A stretch of 56,192 nt of DNA, taken from NCBI GenBank assembly GCA_902524655.1, contig CABZEG010000008.1, positions 1-56,192 of the forward strand, in the 5' to 3' direction. Source of the stretch: an uncultured Alphaproteobacteria bacterium. Its GTDB lineage: Bacteria; Pseudomonadota; Alphaproteobacteria; Rhodobacterales; Rhodobacteraceae. The translations under genes and the position numbers were made by a program. A model generated the notes under the pieces. It did no database searches. It saw only the letters and a list, made by a program, of their open reading frames with translations, and was not told the DNA's origin. Positions 45,194-53,686 of this stretch are shown here, in pieces (the stretch's first letter is position 1; each line of letters begins with the position of its first letter).

Positions 45194-45703
45194 CTAGCCA
45201 GCTTTGATTATTAATTTTTTGAGATTCTTAATTTCTTCTAAAAACATTTGCGTTGAAAATAGTATAAGGATTAAAAATCCAGTCGGAAAAGCTAAGTACA
45301 TCCACCAAATTGGTACATCAATTTCTAGCTCCATTTTTTGACCAAGATTATAATAAAGGACAGTTGCATCTATACCCGCTTTGCAAAAAATTACACCAGC
45401 CGTAAAAGCAACGATAGCGACAAAAATTCTTAAAATAATTTTGTTTTTATCGGAGAGAATACTCGTCAAAAAATCAACTTTTATATGCTTGCTTTGAACT
45501 AGGAGAGGGCCCAATAATGGGAAAACCAACCAGCTTGTCAGTACCGGGGGCAATTCAATAAACCAATCGTAACCAATACCAGATACATATCGAGTTAAAG
45601 CGCTCATTGAAAGAGCTAGAACCATTAGAGCTATAATAACCGTTGCTAGCCATAAAATTATTTTTTTTAAAATATTATTTATGGCCAGCAGAACGTATAG
45701 CAT
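45194..45703 (-). CDS. dctQ: TRAP transporter small permease (DctQ-like)
   Basis: 169 aa with four membrane helices. Has the typical DctQ pattern: LSMSALTRYVSGIGYDWFIELPPVLTSWLVFPLLGPLLVQSKHIKVDFL, where the W-E region and HIKVD are conserved. Partner of the large permease. 7 nt downstream of dctP. Confidence 0.92.
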   Translation of the reverse strand: MLYVLLAINNILKKIILWLATVIIALMVLALSMSALTRYVSGIGYDWFIELPPVLTSWLVFPLLGPLLVQSKHIKVDFLTSILSDKNKIILRIFVAIVAFTAGVIFCKAGIDATVLYYNLGQKMELEIDVPIWWMYLAFPTGFLILILFSTQMFLEEIKNLKKLIIKAG

Positions 45704-45710
45704 AACAGCA

Positions 45711-46730
45711 CTAATTTAGAGATGCCACATAGTCTTCAGCGGCTTTTAATGCTTTTGCGTCAATCATGTCAGCCATCGCGGGGATTACTTTATCATTCAT
45801 TAACTTATCAAATTTTGCCTTCTCTGCTCCAGACAAAACGGTAATAATACCTCCCTTATCCTGAAATTGTTTAAGCGTATCTTCTCCCGCTTCCATAATC
45901 CCATTAGTTGATAAGTCGCCCACTTCTTTACCTACCTCTAAAATTATTTTTTGTAAATCTTGTGATAGCGAGTCAAACCACTGAGCATTAGCCATTACAA
46001 ATGCGTCGGCATAATACTGATATGGCTTCTGAGCGTATTTTAAAAATTCCCACCAACTATAGGCTCCGATGCTTTGAGGAGGACTATTTATTGTGTCGAT
46101 CATGCCGGTTTGTAATGCAGTGTATACTTCACCTGTCGGCAAAGAGACTCTTTTCGACCCAAATGCATCCCACATTGGTTCCTCACTTTTTAACAACCTT
46201 CTAGCCTTCAAGTCTTTCATAGCATCGACCCCAGTCAGCTCTCTTTTGCTGCTAAAAGTCATTACTGGGCCTACGGGGTTATACATAATCAACTTCGAAT
46301 TTGTTTTTTTGGTAATTTCATTCCAAATCTTCTTTCCTTCGGGTGAGACTTGAAAAAAGTTTCGTTGATCATCATATGACCGGAATAAACTGGGGTAAGA
46401 AGCAATATTAAAATTTTTGTTGATAGGTGGAAAGCTAACAACGCCAACTATTCCTCCAAGCTCTACTGCCCCTGATGTGACAGCTCCCATCACTTCTCTT
46501 ATTCCAAAAAGCTGTTTTGAAGGATAAACTTCTATCTTTAATTTACCCTTTGCACGCTCATTTACTCTATCTGCAAAAATCTGTGCGTGCTTAGCGCAGT
46601 GGTGTTTTGCACTCCAATGTACTGATAAGCGTGCAACTTGTTCGGCTGAACTTAAGTTTACTGTTAAAAGCAAAAGAGCTATCGCTGGAATAAAAATTTT
46701 CCTGATTAGTCCAAAAAATTGCGCTTTCAT
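45711..46730 (-). CDS. dctP: TRAP transporter periplasmic substrate-binding protein (DctP-like)
   Basis: 339 aa with signal peptide (KIFIPAIALLLLTVNLSSA, cleavage after SSA). Family elements: FADRVNERAKGKLKIEVYPSKQLFG, the carboxylate-binding Arg in LKARRLLKSEEPMWDAFG, SLPTGEVYTALQTGMIDTINSPPQSI and VMANAQWFDSL. Strong Shine-Dalgarno (GGGAGG) just before the ATG. The SxxPQS/W pattern may suit an organic acid, but the ligand is not determined. First gene of the operon. Confidence 0.94.
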   Translation of the reverse strand: MKAQFFGLIRKIFIPAIALLLLTVNLSSAEQVARLSVHWSAKHHCAKHAQIFADRVNERAKGKLKIEVYPSKQLFGIREVMGAVTSGAVELGGIVGVVSFPPINKNFNIASYPSLFRSYDDQRNFFQVSPEGKKIWNEITKKTNSKLIMYNPVGPVMTFSSKRELTGVDAMKDLKARRLLKSEEPMWDAFGSKRVSLPTGEVYTALQTGMIDTINSPPQSIGAYSWWEFLKYAQKPYQYYADAFVMANAQWFDSLSQDLQKIILEVGKEVGDLSTNGIMEAGEDTLKQFQDKGGIITVLSGAEKAKFDKLMNDKVIPAMADMIDAKALKAAEDYVASLN

Positions 46731-46798
46731 TTTTCCCTCCCAAAAAAAATTGAATACATATTTCCATTATAGGGAATAATTTATAGGAATCGTAACTA

Positions 46799-46966
46799 TT
46801 ATTTTTTTAATAAAGTTTTAAATGCAGCTTCAAATCGTGCTTTGTCGATTTGTCTCGACAACCGCAAGTTTGTTACTTTATCCCGAGTTGAATTGGTTTC
46901 TTTAGACAGAACCTCATTTAAGAGATGTTTTTTGTGTAACTTTTTTTTGTCTTCGCCATTTTTCAA
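46799..46966 (-). CDS. Possible 55-aa lysine-rich protein
   Basis: Too short for a normal ORF list. TTG at 46966, stop TAA at 46799. It reads KNGEDKKKLHKKHLLNEVL and later LRLSRQIDKARFEAAFKTLL, a basic helical protein. Located just downstream of the hsp20 gene on the same strand (25 nt gap). No family recognised; the start codon is uncertain and the AT-rich setting makes chance possible. Confidence 0.35.
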   Translation of the reverse strand: MKNGEDKKKLHKKHLLNEVLSKETNSTRDKVTNLRLSRQIDKARFEAAFKTLLKK

Positions 46967-46991
46967 CTGTTCATACCTTTGAATTATAACT

Positions 46992-47402
46992 TTATGATTT
47001 TATCGGAATCTTACGAGGAGTTTCTTTTTTTGGTTCTTCTTTATATAGATGAATAGACAATAGCCCATCTTTAAACTCAGCTCCACCAATTCTCACATTA
47101 TTAGCTAATCTAAAAGTTTTAGTAAACGCGCGTTTAGCTATTCCTTTATGTATATATTCGTATTGACCATTTTTGTCACCACTGCCACAAACTACCAATT
47201 CACTTGACGTTGCTTCGATGATGAGATCATTTGTACTGAAGCCAGCAAGTGCAAGAACAATTATAAAACTATTATTTGAAAGTTTTTTTATATCGTAGGC
47301 TGGATAAGTAGACTGCTTCATGGACGACATCCGCTCAATTTCGTCAAAAAGGCTCTCAAATCCAACAAAAGAACTCATGTAGGGAGAAGATAAAAAGCTC
47401 AT
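46992..47402 (-). CDS. ibpA: Small heat-shock protein (Hsp20/IbpA type)
   Basis: 136 aa, alpha-crystallin domain chaperone that holds unfolding proteins. Seen: FDEIERMSS near the N-terminus, YPAYDIKKLSNNSFIIVLALAGFSTNDLIIEA, IAKRAFTKTFRLANNVRIGGAEFKDGLLSIHL, matching IbpA 'G...R.F.R.F.L...V.V..A....GLL.I.L'. A short Lys/Pro-rich tail ends at IPIKS. Single gene; no heat-shock operator recognised upstream. Confidence 0.92.
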   Translation of the reverse strand: MSFLSSPYMSSFVGFESLFDEIERMSSMKQSTYPAYDIKKLSNNSFIIVLALAGFSTNDLIIEATSSELVVCGSGDKNGQYEYIHKGIAKRAFTKTFRLANNVRIGGAEFKDGLLSIHLYKEEPKKETPRKIPIKS

Positions 47403-47583
47403 ATTATTGCAAACCTTATAAAAAAAGATATATATCGCTAACGCTTATCACCAGAAAATAAACATTTAGCAAAGATAGTTCTAACCTATCAAAAAGGTTT
47501 AAGCAAATGCGTTTATACAATTTCTTCCAAAAAATTAATTCGAATGGTATTGAAAAATTTTTTTTACAATTATAACATTAAGA

Positions 47584-47668
47584 GGCCTCGGGGTGCCATA
47601 TGGCTGAGATGTTAAACAGACCCGTTGAACCTGAACCGGTTAACACCGGCGTAGGAAAGGTGTTTAGG
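47584..47668 (+). promoter_or_regulatory. TPP riboswitch (THI element)
   Basis: The conserved core of the thiamine-pyrophosphate riboswitch is plain: GGGGTGCC, then GGCTGAGA, ACCCGTTGAACCTGA, CCGGTTAACACCGG and CGTAGGAAAGG. It ends about 40 nt before thiB. Between aptamer and gene is a perfect 12-bp palindrome CTAGGCGCCTAG (47675-47686), and the thiB Shine-Dalgarno AAGGAG is at 47697-47702. There is no T-run after the palindrome, so control of translation is more likely than termination. TPP is expected to turn off thiBPQ. Confidence 0.95.
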
Positions 47669-47708
47669 TTTTCGCTAGGCGCCTAGGAAATATGATAAGG
47701 AGTTTAGT

Positions 47709-48701
47709 ATGAAAATAATTTTAAGCATGTTGACTGGATTAGTGTTTTTTACCTCTGTGTTGTACTCAGAGGACAGGCAAAATTTGGTTGTTTACACTTA
47801 CGATAGTTTTAATTCGGATTGGGGGCCAGGGCCTCAGCTAGAAAAAGCTTTTGAAAATATTTGTGATTGCGACTTAAAGTTTGTAACTGCTGGAGATGGT
47901 GCAGCTCTGCTAGCAAAATTACGTTTAGAAGGAAAGAAAACGAAAGCTGACGTAGTGGTTGGCTTAGATACTAATTTACTTCAATCTGCAAAAGACTCTG
48001 GACTATTCAGCCCTCATAGTTTGAACATAAGCTTAGATCTTCCGATTGCTTGGAAGGATGAGATATTCATGCCTTTTGATTGGGGATATTTTTCTTTTGT
48101 TTTTGATAAACGTAAAACAACAAATATTCCAAAGTCATTTGACGAGCTTGCAAATTCAGATCTAAAAATCGCTATTCAAGATCCTCGAAGTTCAACACCT
48201 GGTTTAGGGTTGGTTCTATGGATTGAGAAATTATATAATATTGAGAGTAAAAATTTTTGGCAGCAAATAGCCGATAATGTAGTTACCGTGACCCCGGGTT
48301 GGTCAGAAGCCTATGGGCTATTTATTGAAGGAGAGGTCGATGGTGTACTGTCTTATACAACTTCACCCGCGTATCATAAAGTTGCAGAGAATGATAACTC
48401 TAAAGTAGCAGCGATATTTGATGAGGGTCACTTGATGCAAATTGAAGTGGGGGCCATTCTGGAGAAATCAAAACAAAAGCGGTTAGCTGCTGACTTTCTC
48501 GCATTTATGACTTCAAGTGAAGCTCAATCGATAATACCGACTACAAATTGGATGTACCCTGCAAAGCAACCGGATATAGAACTTCCTGCTGCATTCAAAG
48601 AAGGTTTAACCGAAATAAAACCAATTTATTTGGATCCAAATACGGCCAGTTCTTTAAAAGTGTCAGCTATTGAAGTCTGGAAGAGGGAGTTGAGAAAATA
48701 A
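47709..48701 (+). CDS. thiB: Thiamine ABC transporter, substrate-binding protein
   Basis: 330 aa with signal peptide (ILSMLTGLVFFTSVLYS). Mature part: VVYTYDSFNSDWGPGPQLEKAFENICDCDLKF, VVGLDTNLLQSAKDSGLF, PFDWGYFSFVFDK and SYTTSPAYH, all typical of ThiB, which binds thiamine and its phosphates. Start ATG has AAGGAG 6 nt upstream. First gene of the riboswitch-controlled operon. Its TAA overlaps the probable ATA start of thiP. Confidence 0.95.
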   Translation: MKIILSMLTGLVFFTSVLYSEDRQNLVVYTYDSFNSDWGPGPQLEKAFENICDCDLKFVTAGDGAALLAKLRLEGKKTKADVVVGLDTNLLQSAKDSGLFSPHSLNISLDLPIAWKDEIFMPFDWGYFSFVFDKRKTTNIPKSFDELANSDLKIAIQDPRSSTPGLGLVLWIEKLYNIESKNFWQQIADNVVTVTPGWSEAYGLFIEGEVDGVLSYTTSPAYHKVAENDNSKVAAIFDEGHLMQIEVGAILEKSKQKRLAADFLAFMTSSEAQSIIPTTNWMYPAKQPDIELPAAFKEGLTEIKPIYLDPNTASSLKVSAIEVWKRELRK

Positions 48702-50257
48702 AGCTGTTTGGGTTCATATGCTTCTTTGGGATCCTATTTATTGGGATGGGGTCAATATCGGTTCTCATATTTCATTCCAGATATTTTACATTTATTACTG
48801 CTTATGAGGCACAAGTCATAATTTTTACTATGAGCCAGGCGTTCCTGTCTGCCGCTTTGTCTCTTTTACTTGCAATTCCGATATCTAGAGCGATCTATAG
48901 AAATGAGTTCTTTTGCAAAAATCAAATTATATCTCTTATCGGCATACTTTTTGTTTTGCCAATATTGGTTGTAATTTTAGCTGTAATTAATGTTTTTGGT
49001 ATCAACGGAATTATGAACCAGTTTGTGAGTTTTTTAGGATTTGAAAAAATTTCTATTTATGGGTTAATTGGGATCTTAACCGGCCACATCCTCATAAATA
49101 TGCCGTTCGCTGTGCGATTATTAATTTCAGGATGGTCAATGATTCCAACGGAGCATGTTAGGCTGGCTAAACAACTCGGTTTCAACACACACGCGTTTTT
49201 CAAACATATAGAACTTCCGATGTTAGTAAAAATAGCCCCGAGCATTTTTACAATTATTTTTTTATATTGTTCATTGACTTTCTCAATTGCTTTAGTGTTG
49301 GGGGGAGGTCCAAGTGCCACGACAGTGGAATTAGCAATATATCAGACAATAATATTCGAAGGTGATTTATCTGCAGCTGCTAGGCTTTCAACTTTGCAAT
49401 TGATATTACTAACTCTTTTATTGATTTTATCGACAAGGTTTACGGGCAACATGTTTATTGAACAGACCATTATATTGAAAAATGATATACATGGACCTAA
49501 AACCTTATTTACGCATTGGATCGATTGCTTTTTTATTATTCTTTTTTGTGTATTCATTTTCTTACCAATTCTTATAATTGTTTGCAAAGGACTTGCAAAT
49601 ATCGCCGTGCCAACAGATAATCTTATTTTGTCTGCAATGAACTCAATTTTAGTTGCTTTGTTAGCCACTTTTATAAACTTAACTCTTTCATTAGCACTCT
49701 GTATACTGATAGTCGACGAAAAACAAAAGTTCTTGAAAATATTAATTGAGGTAGGCTCCTTCAGTATTATATGTATTTCTCCACTTGTTTTTGGAACAGC
49801 GCTTTTTCTACTCTTATTTGAACATATTGATCTCTCTGCAAACGCCTTACTATTGACCGCATTTACTAACGGTGTCCTAATGATTCCGATATCTCTCGCA
49901 ATTCTATTGCCAGGGTTTAAAAAAATAAAAGCGAGATACGGAAAGCTTATGAACATAATTGGTGTGCCGAGAACGAGTGAATTAGCAAAGTTTTATGTCC
50001 CATTACTTAAAAAAAATATTAAGTTTTCATGTGCTTTGGTGTTTGCTCTATCGATTGGAGATTTGGGTATTATAGTACTTTTTTCTGGCAATGATATAGG
50101 TACTTTACCAATGTACCTCTATAGGTTGATCGGAAGTTATAGGATGGATGAATCCTATTTCGTTTCAATGATACTTTTGCTATTGGCCTTCATCTCCTTT
50201 TGGCTGATAGAAAATGGTAATTTAAATGTTTTTAAGCGCAAGCAAATGTCAGATTAA
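48698..50257 (+). CDS. thiP: Thiamine ABC transporter permease, probable ATA start
   Basis: Two-permease fused protein (about 519 aa) with duplicated binding-protein-dependent transport domains: EHVRLAKQLGFNTHAFFKHIELPML in the first half and GVPRTSELAKFYVPLL in the second are the EAA loops. ATG at 48746 would remove most of the first membrane helix. The open frame upstream encodes KLFGFICFFGILFIGMG, a proper first helix. ATA at 48698 has GGGAG 8 nt upstream and overlaps the thiB stop (ATAA). CTG at 48704 is the other possibility. Identity is firm, start is inference. Confidence 0.9.
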   Translation: MKLFGFICFFGILFIGMGSISVLIFHSRYFTFITAYEAQVIIFTMSQAFLSAALSLLLAIPISRAIYRNEFFCKNQIISLIGILFVLPILVVILAVINVFGINGIMNQFVSFLGFEKISIYGLIGILTGHILINMPFAVRLLISGWSMIPTEHVRLAKQLGFNTHAFFKHIELPMLVKIAPSIFTIIFLYCSLTFSIALVLGGGPSATTVELAIYQTIIFEGDLSAAARLSTLQLILLTLLLILSTRFTGNMFIEQTIILKNDIHGPKTLFTHWIDCFFIILFCVFIFLPILIIVCKGLANIAVPTDNLILSAMNSILVALLATFINLTLSLALCILIVDEKQKFLKILIEVGSFSIICISPLVFGTALFLLLFEHIDLSANALLLTAFTNGVLMIPISLAILLPGFKKIKARYGKLMNIIGVPRTSELAKFYVPLLKKNIKFSCALVFALSIGDLGIIVLFSGNDIGTLPMYLYRLIGSYRMDESYFVSMILLLLAFISFWLIENGNLNVFKRKQMSD

Positions 50258-50912
50258 GAACGGAGAATTTTCTGTTCAATGTGACTTTACTGTCGAGAGC
50301 GGTGATCATCTTAGCCTTTTTGGTCCTTCTGGAAGCGGAAAGAGTTCGGTGCTGTTAGGACTTGCTGGGTTTTTACCAATCATCAATGGAGATTTGATTT
50401 ATGACGATAAACCAATTTCAAATATAGAGCCAAAGGATAGGCCTTTTGATTTACTCTTTCAGGAAAATAATCTTTTCCCACATCTTACCGTGTCTAGAAA
50501 TATACTTTTAGGATTGGGAGCAAAGGCGAAAATGGACTTGCAAAATTCTCATATAGTGAACGAGATCTTAGATCTTGTTGGATTATACAAAGAAAGAAAT
50601 AGACTTCCTCAAGACATTTCAGGAGGCCAAAGAAGTCGTGCAGCTATTGCGCGCTCTTTAATAAGGAAAAAGCCCATATTACTTCTTGACGAACCATTCG
50701 CAGCTCTGGATTTTGAATTAAAGAATGAGATACTTGCGTTGTTATTACGCGTAACAAGAAAAAATAATCTTTCAATCATACTTGTGAGCCATGATCCAAG
50801 GGACGTTCAAAAACTAGGAGGCGATGTGGTCATGTTCAGTGAAAATGGGAAAACTGATTTTTATAAAAATAAAAGGTTTTGGTCAAAATTTTCTTTTAAA
50901 TTACATTTATAA
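50226..50912 (+). CDS. thiQ: Thiamine ABC transporter ATP-binding protein
   Basis: 228 aa ATPase energising thiamine import. Walker A GPSGSGKSS, Q-loop FQENNLFPHLTVSRNI, signature ISGGQRSRAAIARSL, Walker B ILLLDEPFAALD, H-loop SHDPRDV. Start ATG at 50226 lies inside thiP (32-nt overlap), so translation is coupled. The short Lys/Phe-rich C-terminus (NKRFWSKFSFKLHL) is typical of minimal ThiQ proteins without a regulatory domain. Confidence 0.94.
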   Translation: MFLSASKCQIKNGEFSVQCDFTVESGDHLSLFGPSGSGKSSVLLGLAGFLPIINGDLIYDDKPISNIEPKDRPFDLLFQENNLFPHLTVSRNILLGLGAKAKMDLQNSHIVNEILDLVGLYKERNRLPQDISGGQRSRAAIARSLIRKKPILLLDEPFAALDFELKNEILALLLRVTRKNNLSIILVSHDPRDVQKLGGDVVMFSENGKTDFYKNKRFWSKFSFKLHL

Positions 50913-51002
50913 TGAGACTTACCCATAAGATATCAATAATATTAAGGTTTGCATGTAAGCAGAAATGATTTTTGAATTGATAGAGCTATTGAGAGAGAAA
51001 AA

Positions 51003-51773
51003 ATGAAATCTGTACAACTTATTAAAAAAGAGGATATCGGTTTCTTGTATTTAAACTCTCCGAAAACCAAGAATGCTCTAAAATTAGAAGATATGGAATT
51101 GATAAGAGACATTCTTGATAAAGAGGCTAAATCAGATATTTATGCGCTAGTAATTTCCGGTAGGGGTGACGTTTTTTGCTCGGGAGCTGACTTTTCTGAG
51201 ATTATTTCAATAATTGGAAAAAATAAAAAAGATAAAGAGTTACAATCAAACGACATGTCAAAATTATGTGATGCTATTCAAAACTTTCCTCTTCCTACAG
51301 TGTGTGCTTTAAATGGGAGCGCATATGGTGGTGGTGTAGAAATAGCTTGTGCCTGTGATTTTAGAATTGCTGTTTCAAATATTGAAATTATGGTGCCTCC
51401 AGCCAAGATTGGAATTCATTATCACCCAGCTGGAATAAAAAGATTTTTAAATATTTTCGGAGCAAGTGCTACCAAGAGATTATTACTCACAGCAACAAAA
51501 ATGTCAGAAAAAGAACTCAAAAATGTTGGATTTTTTGATGAGATAATAAATGAAGGCGAGAATATCATTGAGAGAGCACAAGATTTTATTAAGCAATGTA
51601 AAGAGTTATCGCCTGAAGCTGTTAGAGGCATGAAACTCTCTATAAATGACATACTAATGGATGGTTTGAACATCCAAAGTCTCCATTCACGTATTAAAAA
51701 TACGCTTGAGTCTCAGTATTTAGAACGCCAACTGAAATCTATCAAAGAAAAAATACTCCTAGTAGATAAGTAA
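51003..51773 (+). CDS. Enoyl-CoA hydratase/isomerase (crotonase) family protein
   Basis: 256 aa. Crotonase fold: LYLNSPKTKNALKLEDM, oxyanion region ISGRGDVFCSGADFSEI, NGSAYGGGVEIACACDFRIAV and ATKRLLLTATKMSEKEL. The first catalytic Glu is present in GGGVEIA. The second, usually in 'PExxLG', is replaced: IMVPPAKIGIHYHPAG has Pro. So it is probably not a classical enoyl-CoA hydratase; another activity on an acyl-CoA is likely. Good Shine-Dalgarno. Convergent with the next gene. Confidence 0.85.
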   Translation: MKSVQLIKKEDIGFLYLNSPKTKNALKLEDMELIRDILDKEAKSDIYALVISGRGDVFCSGADFSEIISIIGKNKKDKELQSNDMSKLCDAIQNFPLPTVCALNGSAYGGGVEIACACDFRIAVSNIEIMVPPAKIGIHYHPAGIKRFLNIFGASATKRLLLTATKMSEKELKNVGFFDEIINEGENIIERAQDFIKQCKELSPEAVRGMKLSINDILMDGLNIQSLHSRIKNTLESQYLERQLKSIKEKILLVDK

Positions 51774-51780
51774 AAGATTT

Positions 51781-52758
51781 TTATGCAGAAAGCATACCTT
51801 CAAGTCTTTTTGTTATTAGATTATCAGCTTCACTCATTATTCCGTCTATAAGTTCTTTACAGCTGGGTATGTCATTAATAAGACCAACTACCATTCCACA
51901 TGACCACGCCCCTGCTTCCATTTCTCCATCAAGCATTACTTTAGGATATACACCTGCCACCTCATCCATAATGTCTTCAAATTTAATATTAGAGCCTAGC
52001 TCTTTTTCTTTTTCTAATAATTTTTCTACTGCAGAGTTATTCAATACTCTTTCTGTATTTCTCAGTGGACGCATAACAAGTCTTGTATCTAATTCTGTGG
52101 CATTAATTATCGCCTCTTTTACTCTTTCGTGACATGGAGCTTCCTTAGTAGCCATAAATCTTGTTCCCATATTCATTCCATCAGCTCCCATCGCAAGCGA
52201 GGCAACTAAGCTTCGCGCGTCTGCCATTCCTCCTGATGCGACAAATGGAATTTTCAACTCCTCAGCTGCTCTGGGAAGTAAAATCATATTTGGCATATCG
52301 TCTTCTCCGGGATGTCCTCCACATTCAAAGCCATCGACAGATACAGCATCACATCCTATAGCTTCAGCTTTGAGTGAGTGTCTAACAGAGGTACATTTGT
52401 GGATAACTTTTATGTCGGCTTTTTTTAATTGTTCCATATAAGGTTGGGGATTTCTACCTGCGGTCTCTACAATCTTAATTCCCCCATCTATAATTGCATC
52501 AATATATCCGGGATAGTCAGGCGCCGCTACCGTTGGAAGAAATGTTAAATTCACTCCAAACGGATTATCTGTCATTTCGTGGCATCTCGCTATCTCTTTT
52601 GCAAGATCGTTTGGGGTCTTCTGGGTAAGTCCAGTTATTATGCCTAAGCCACCAGCATTTGAAACAGCAGAGGCAAGCTCGGCAAATCCCACATAGTGCA
52701 TACCACCCTGAATTATTGGGTGTTGAATGTTGAATAATTCTGTTATCCGGGTTTTCAT
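51781..52758 (-). CDS. Nitronate monooxygenase / NPD family FMN protein
   Basis: 325 aa TIM-barrel flavoprotein of the 2-nitropropane dioxygenase family, which includes enoyl-ACP reductase FabK. Seen: HPIIQGGMHYVGFAELASAVSNAGGLGIITG (N-terminal FMN contact), SVDGFECGGHPGEDD and VASGGMADARSLVASLAMGADGMNMGTRF (phosphate site). The exact reaction is not fixed by sequence. Located between a crotonase-fold gene and the valine genes, so it may belong to an acyl-CoA or branched-chain metabolism group. Confidence 0.88.
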   Translation of the reverse strand: MKTRITELFNIQHPIIQGGMHYVGFAELASAVSNAGGLGIITGLTQKTPNDLAKEIARCHEMTDNPFGVNLTFLPTVAAPDYPGYIDAIIDGGIKIVETAGRNPQPYMEQLKKADIKVIHKCTSVRHSLKAEAIGCDAVSVDGFECGGHPGEDDMPNMILLPRAAEELKIPFVASGGMADARSLVASLAMGADGMNMGTRFMATKEAPCHERVKEAIINATELDTRLVMRPLRNTERVLNNSAVEKLLEKEKELGSNIKFEDIMDEVAGVYPKVMLDGEMEAGAWSCGMVVGLINDIPSCKELIDGIMSEADNLITKRLEGMLSA

Positions 52759-52810
52759 TTTCTATTCCTATTTTTCTTTAATGCTATGACATTTAAGTTC
52801 AAATATAAAA

Positions 52811-53668
52811 CTATTTTTTTGCTAGATAGGGTAAAATAGCAGAAAAATCCATACCATTGCCACCCTCGGAAATGAAAGTTTCATATATCTCAGTTGCGTG
52901 CTTACCCAATTCAGTAGGGGCTGACACTGATTCTGCAGCTTCTTGAGAAAGCCTAAGGTCCTTTAACATCAAGTCAGCTGCGAAACCAGGTTTATAGTCT
53001 CTGTCTGCGGGACTTTCTGGCCCTACAGCAGGAGCTGGGCAATATGTATTTACAGACCAGCAAGATCCTGAAGATGTTGATACAACGTCAAATAATCGAT
53101 TCCAATTTAGATTTAGTTTTTGAGCCAAATTAAAAGCTTCGCATACTCCTATCATTGAAATTCCCAAAATCATATTATTACAAATCTTTGCTGACTGACC
53201 AGATCCGGGCCCACCGCATAGAACAGATTTCTGTCCCATTATTGCAAAATATGGTTCTACTTGGTCATAAGCATCTTTTTCTCCCCCAACCATAAATGTC
53301 AGTGTGCCATTCTCTGCACCTACAACACCACCAGATACTGGAGCATCTATTACCGCTATTGAATTTTTTTCAGCCTCTTTTGATACATGCAAGGCACTTT
53401 GCACGTCCACTGTTGAACAATCAACAAGTATTGTTTTAGGGGTACACAAGGGTATGAGTTCCTCATATACATTTCTCAAAACATTTCCATCAGGCAACAT
53501 AGAAAAAATAATACTGCATTCCTCTGCTATTTTAATAATGGGGTCTTGAGTAATATCTCTGACATTGGTTGGAGCGACGTCAAAACCTAACAACTCATGA
53601 CCAGCTTTAATTAAATTTCTTGCCATGGGTGCACCCATGTTGCCAAGCCCTATAAATCCTATTTTCAT
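52811..53668 (-). CDS. mmsB: 3-hydroxyisobutyrate dehydrogenase
   Basis: 285 aa. Oxidises 3-hydroxyisobutyrate to methylmalonate semialdehyde in valine breakdown. NAD-binding GFIGLGNMGAPMARNLIKAGH, substrate motif DAPVSGGVVGAENGTLTFMVGG and the catalytic Lys in GSGQSAKICNNMILG are all seen. Downstream of the HIBYL-CoA hydrolase with 18 nt spacing. Its product would be the substrate of MmsA, a fragment of which ends the window. Confidence 0.95.
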   Translation of the reverse strand: MKIGFIGLGNMGAPMARNLIKAGHELLGFDVAPTNVRDITQDPIIKIAEECSIIFSMLPDGNVLRNVYEELIPLCTPKTILVDCSTVDVQSALHVSKEAEKNSIAVIDAPVSGGVVGAENGTLTFMVGGEKDAYDQVEPYFAIMGQKSVLCGGPGSGQSAKICNNMILGISMIGVCEAFNLAQKLNLNWNRLFDVVSTSSGSCWSVNTYCPAPAVGPESPADRDYKPGFAADLMLKDLRLSQEAAESVSAPTELGKHATEIYETFISEGGNGMDFSAILPYLAKK

Positions 53669-53686
53669 GTTAGTGTACTCCTTAGT

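Noticed and set aside
49342-49956. 204-aa minus-strand ORF over thiP
   Set aside because: Antisense shadow of a membrane permease; no recognisable protein features.
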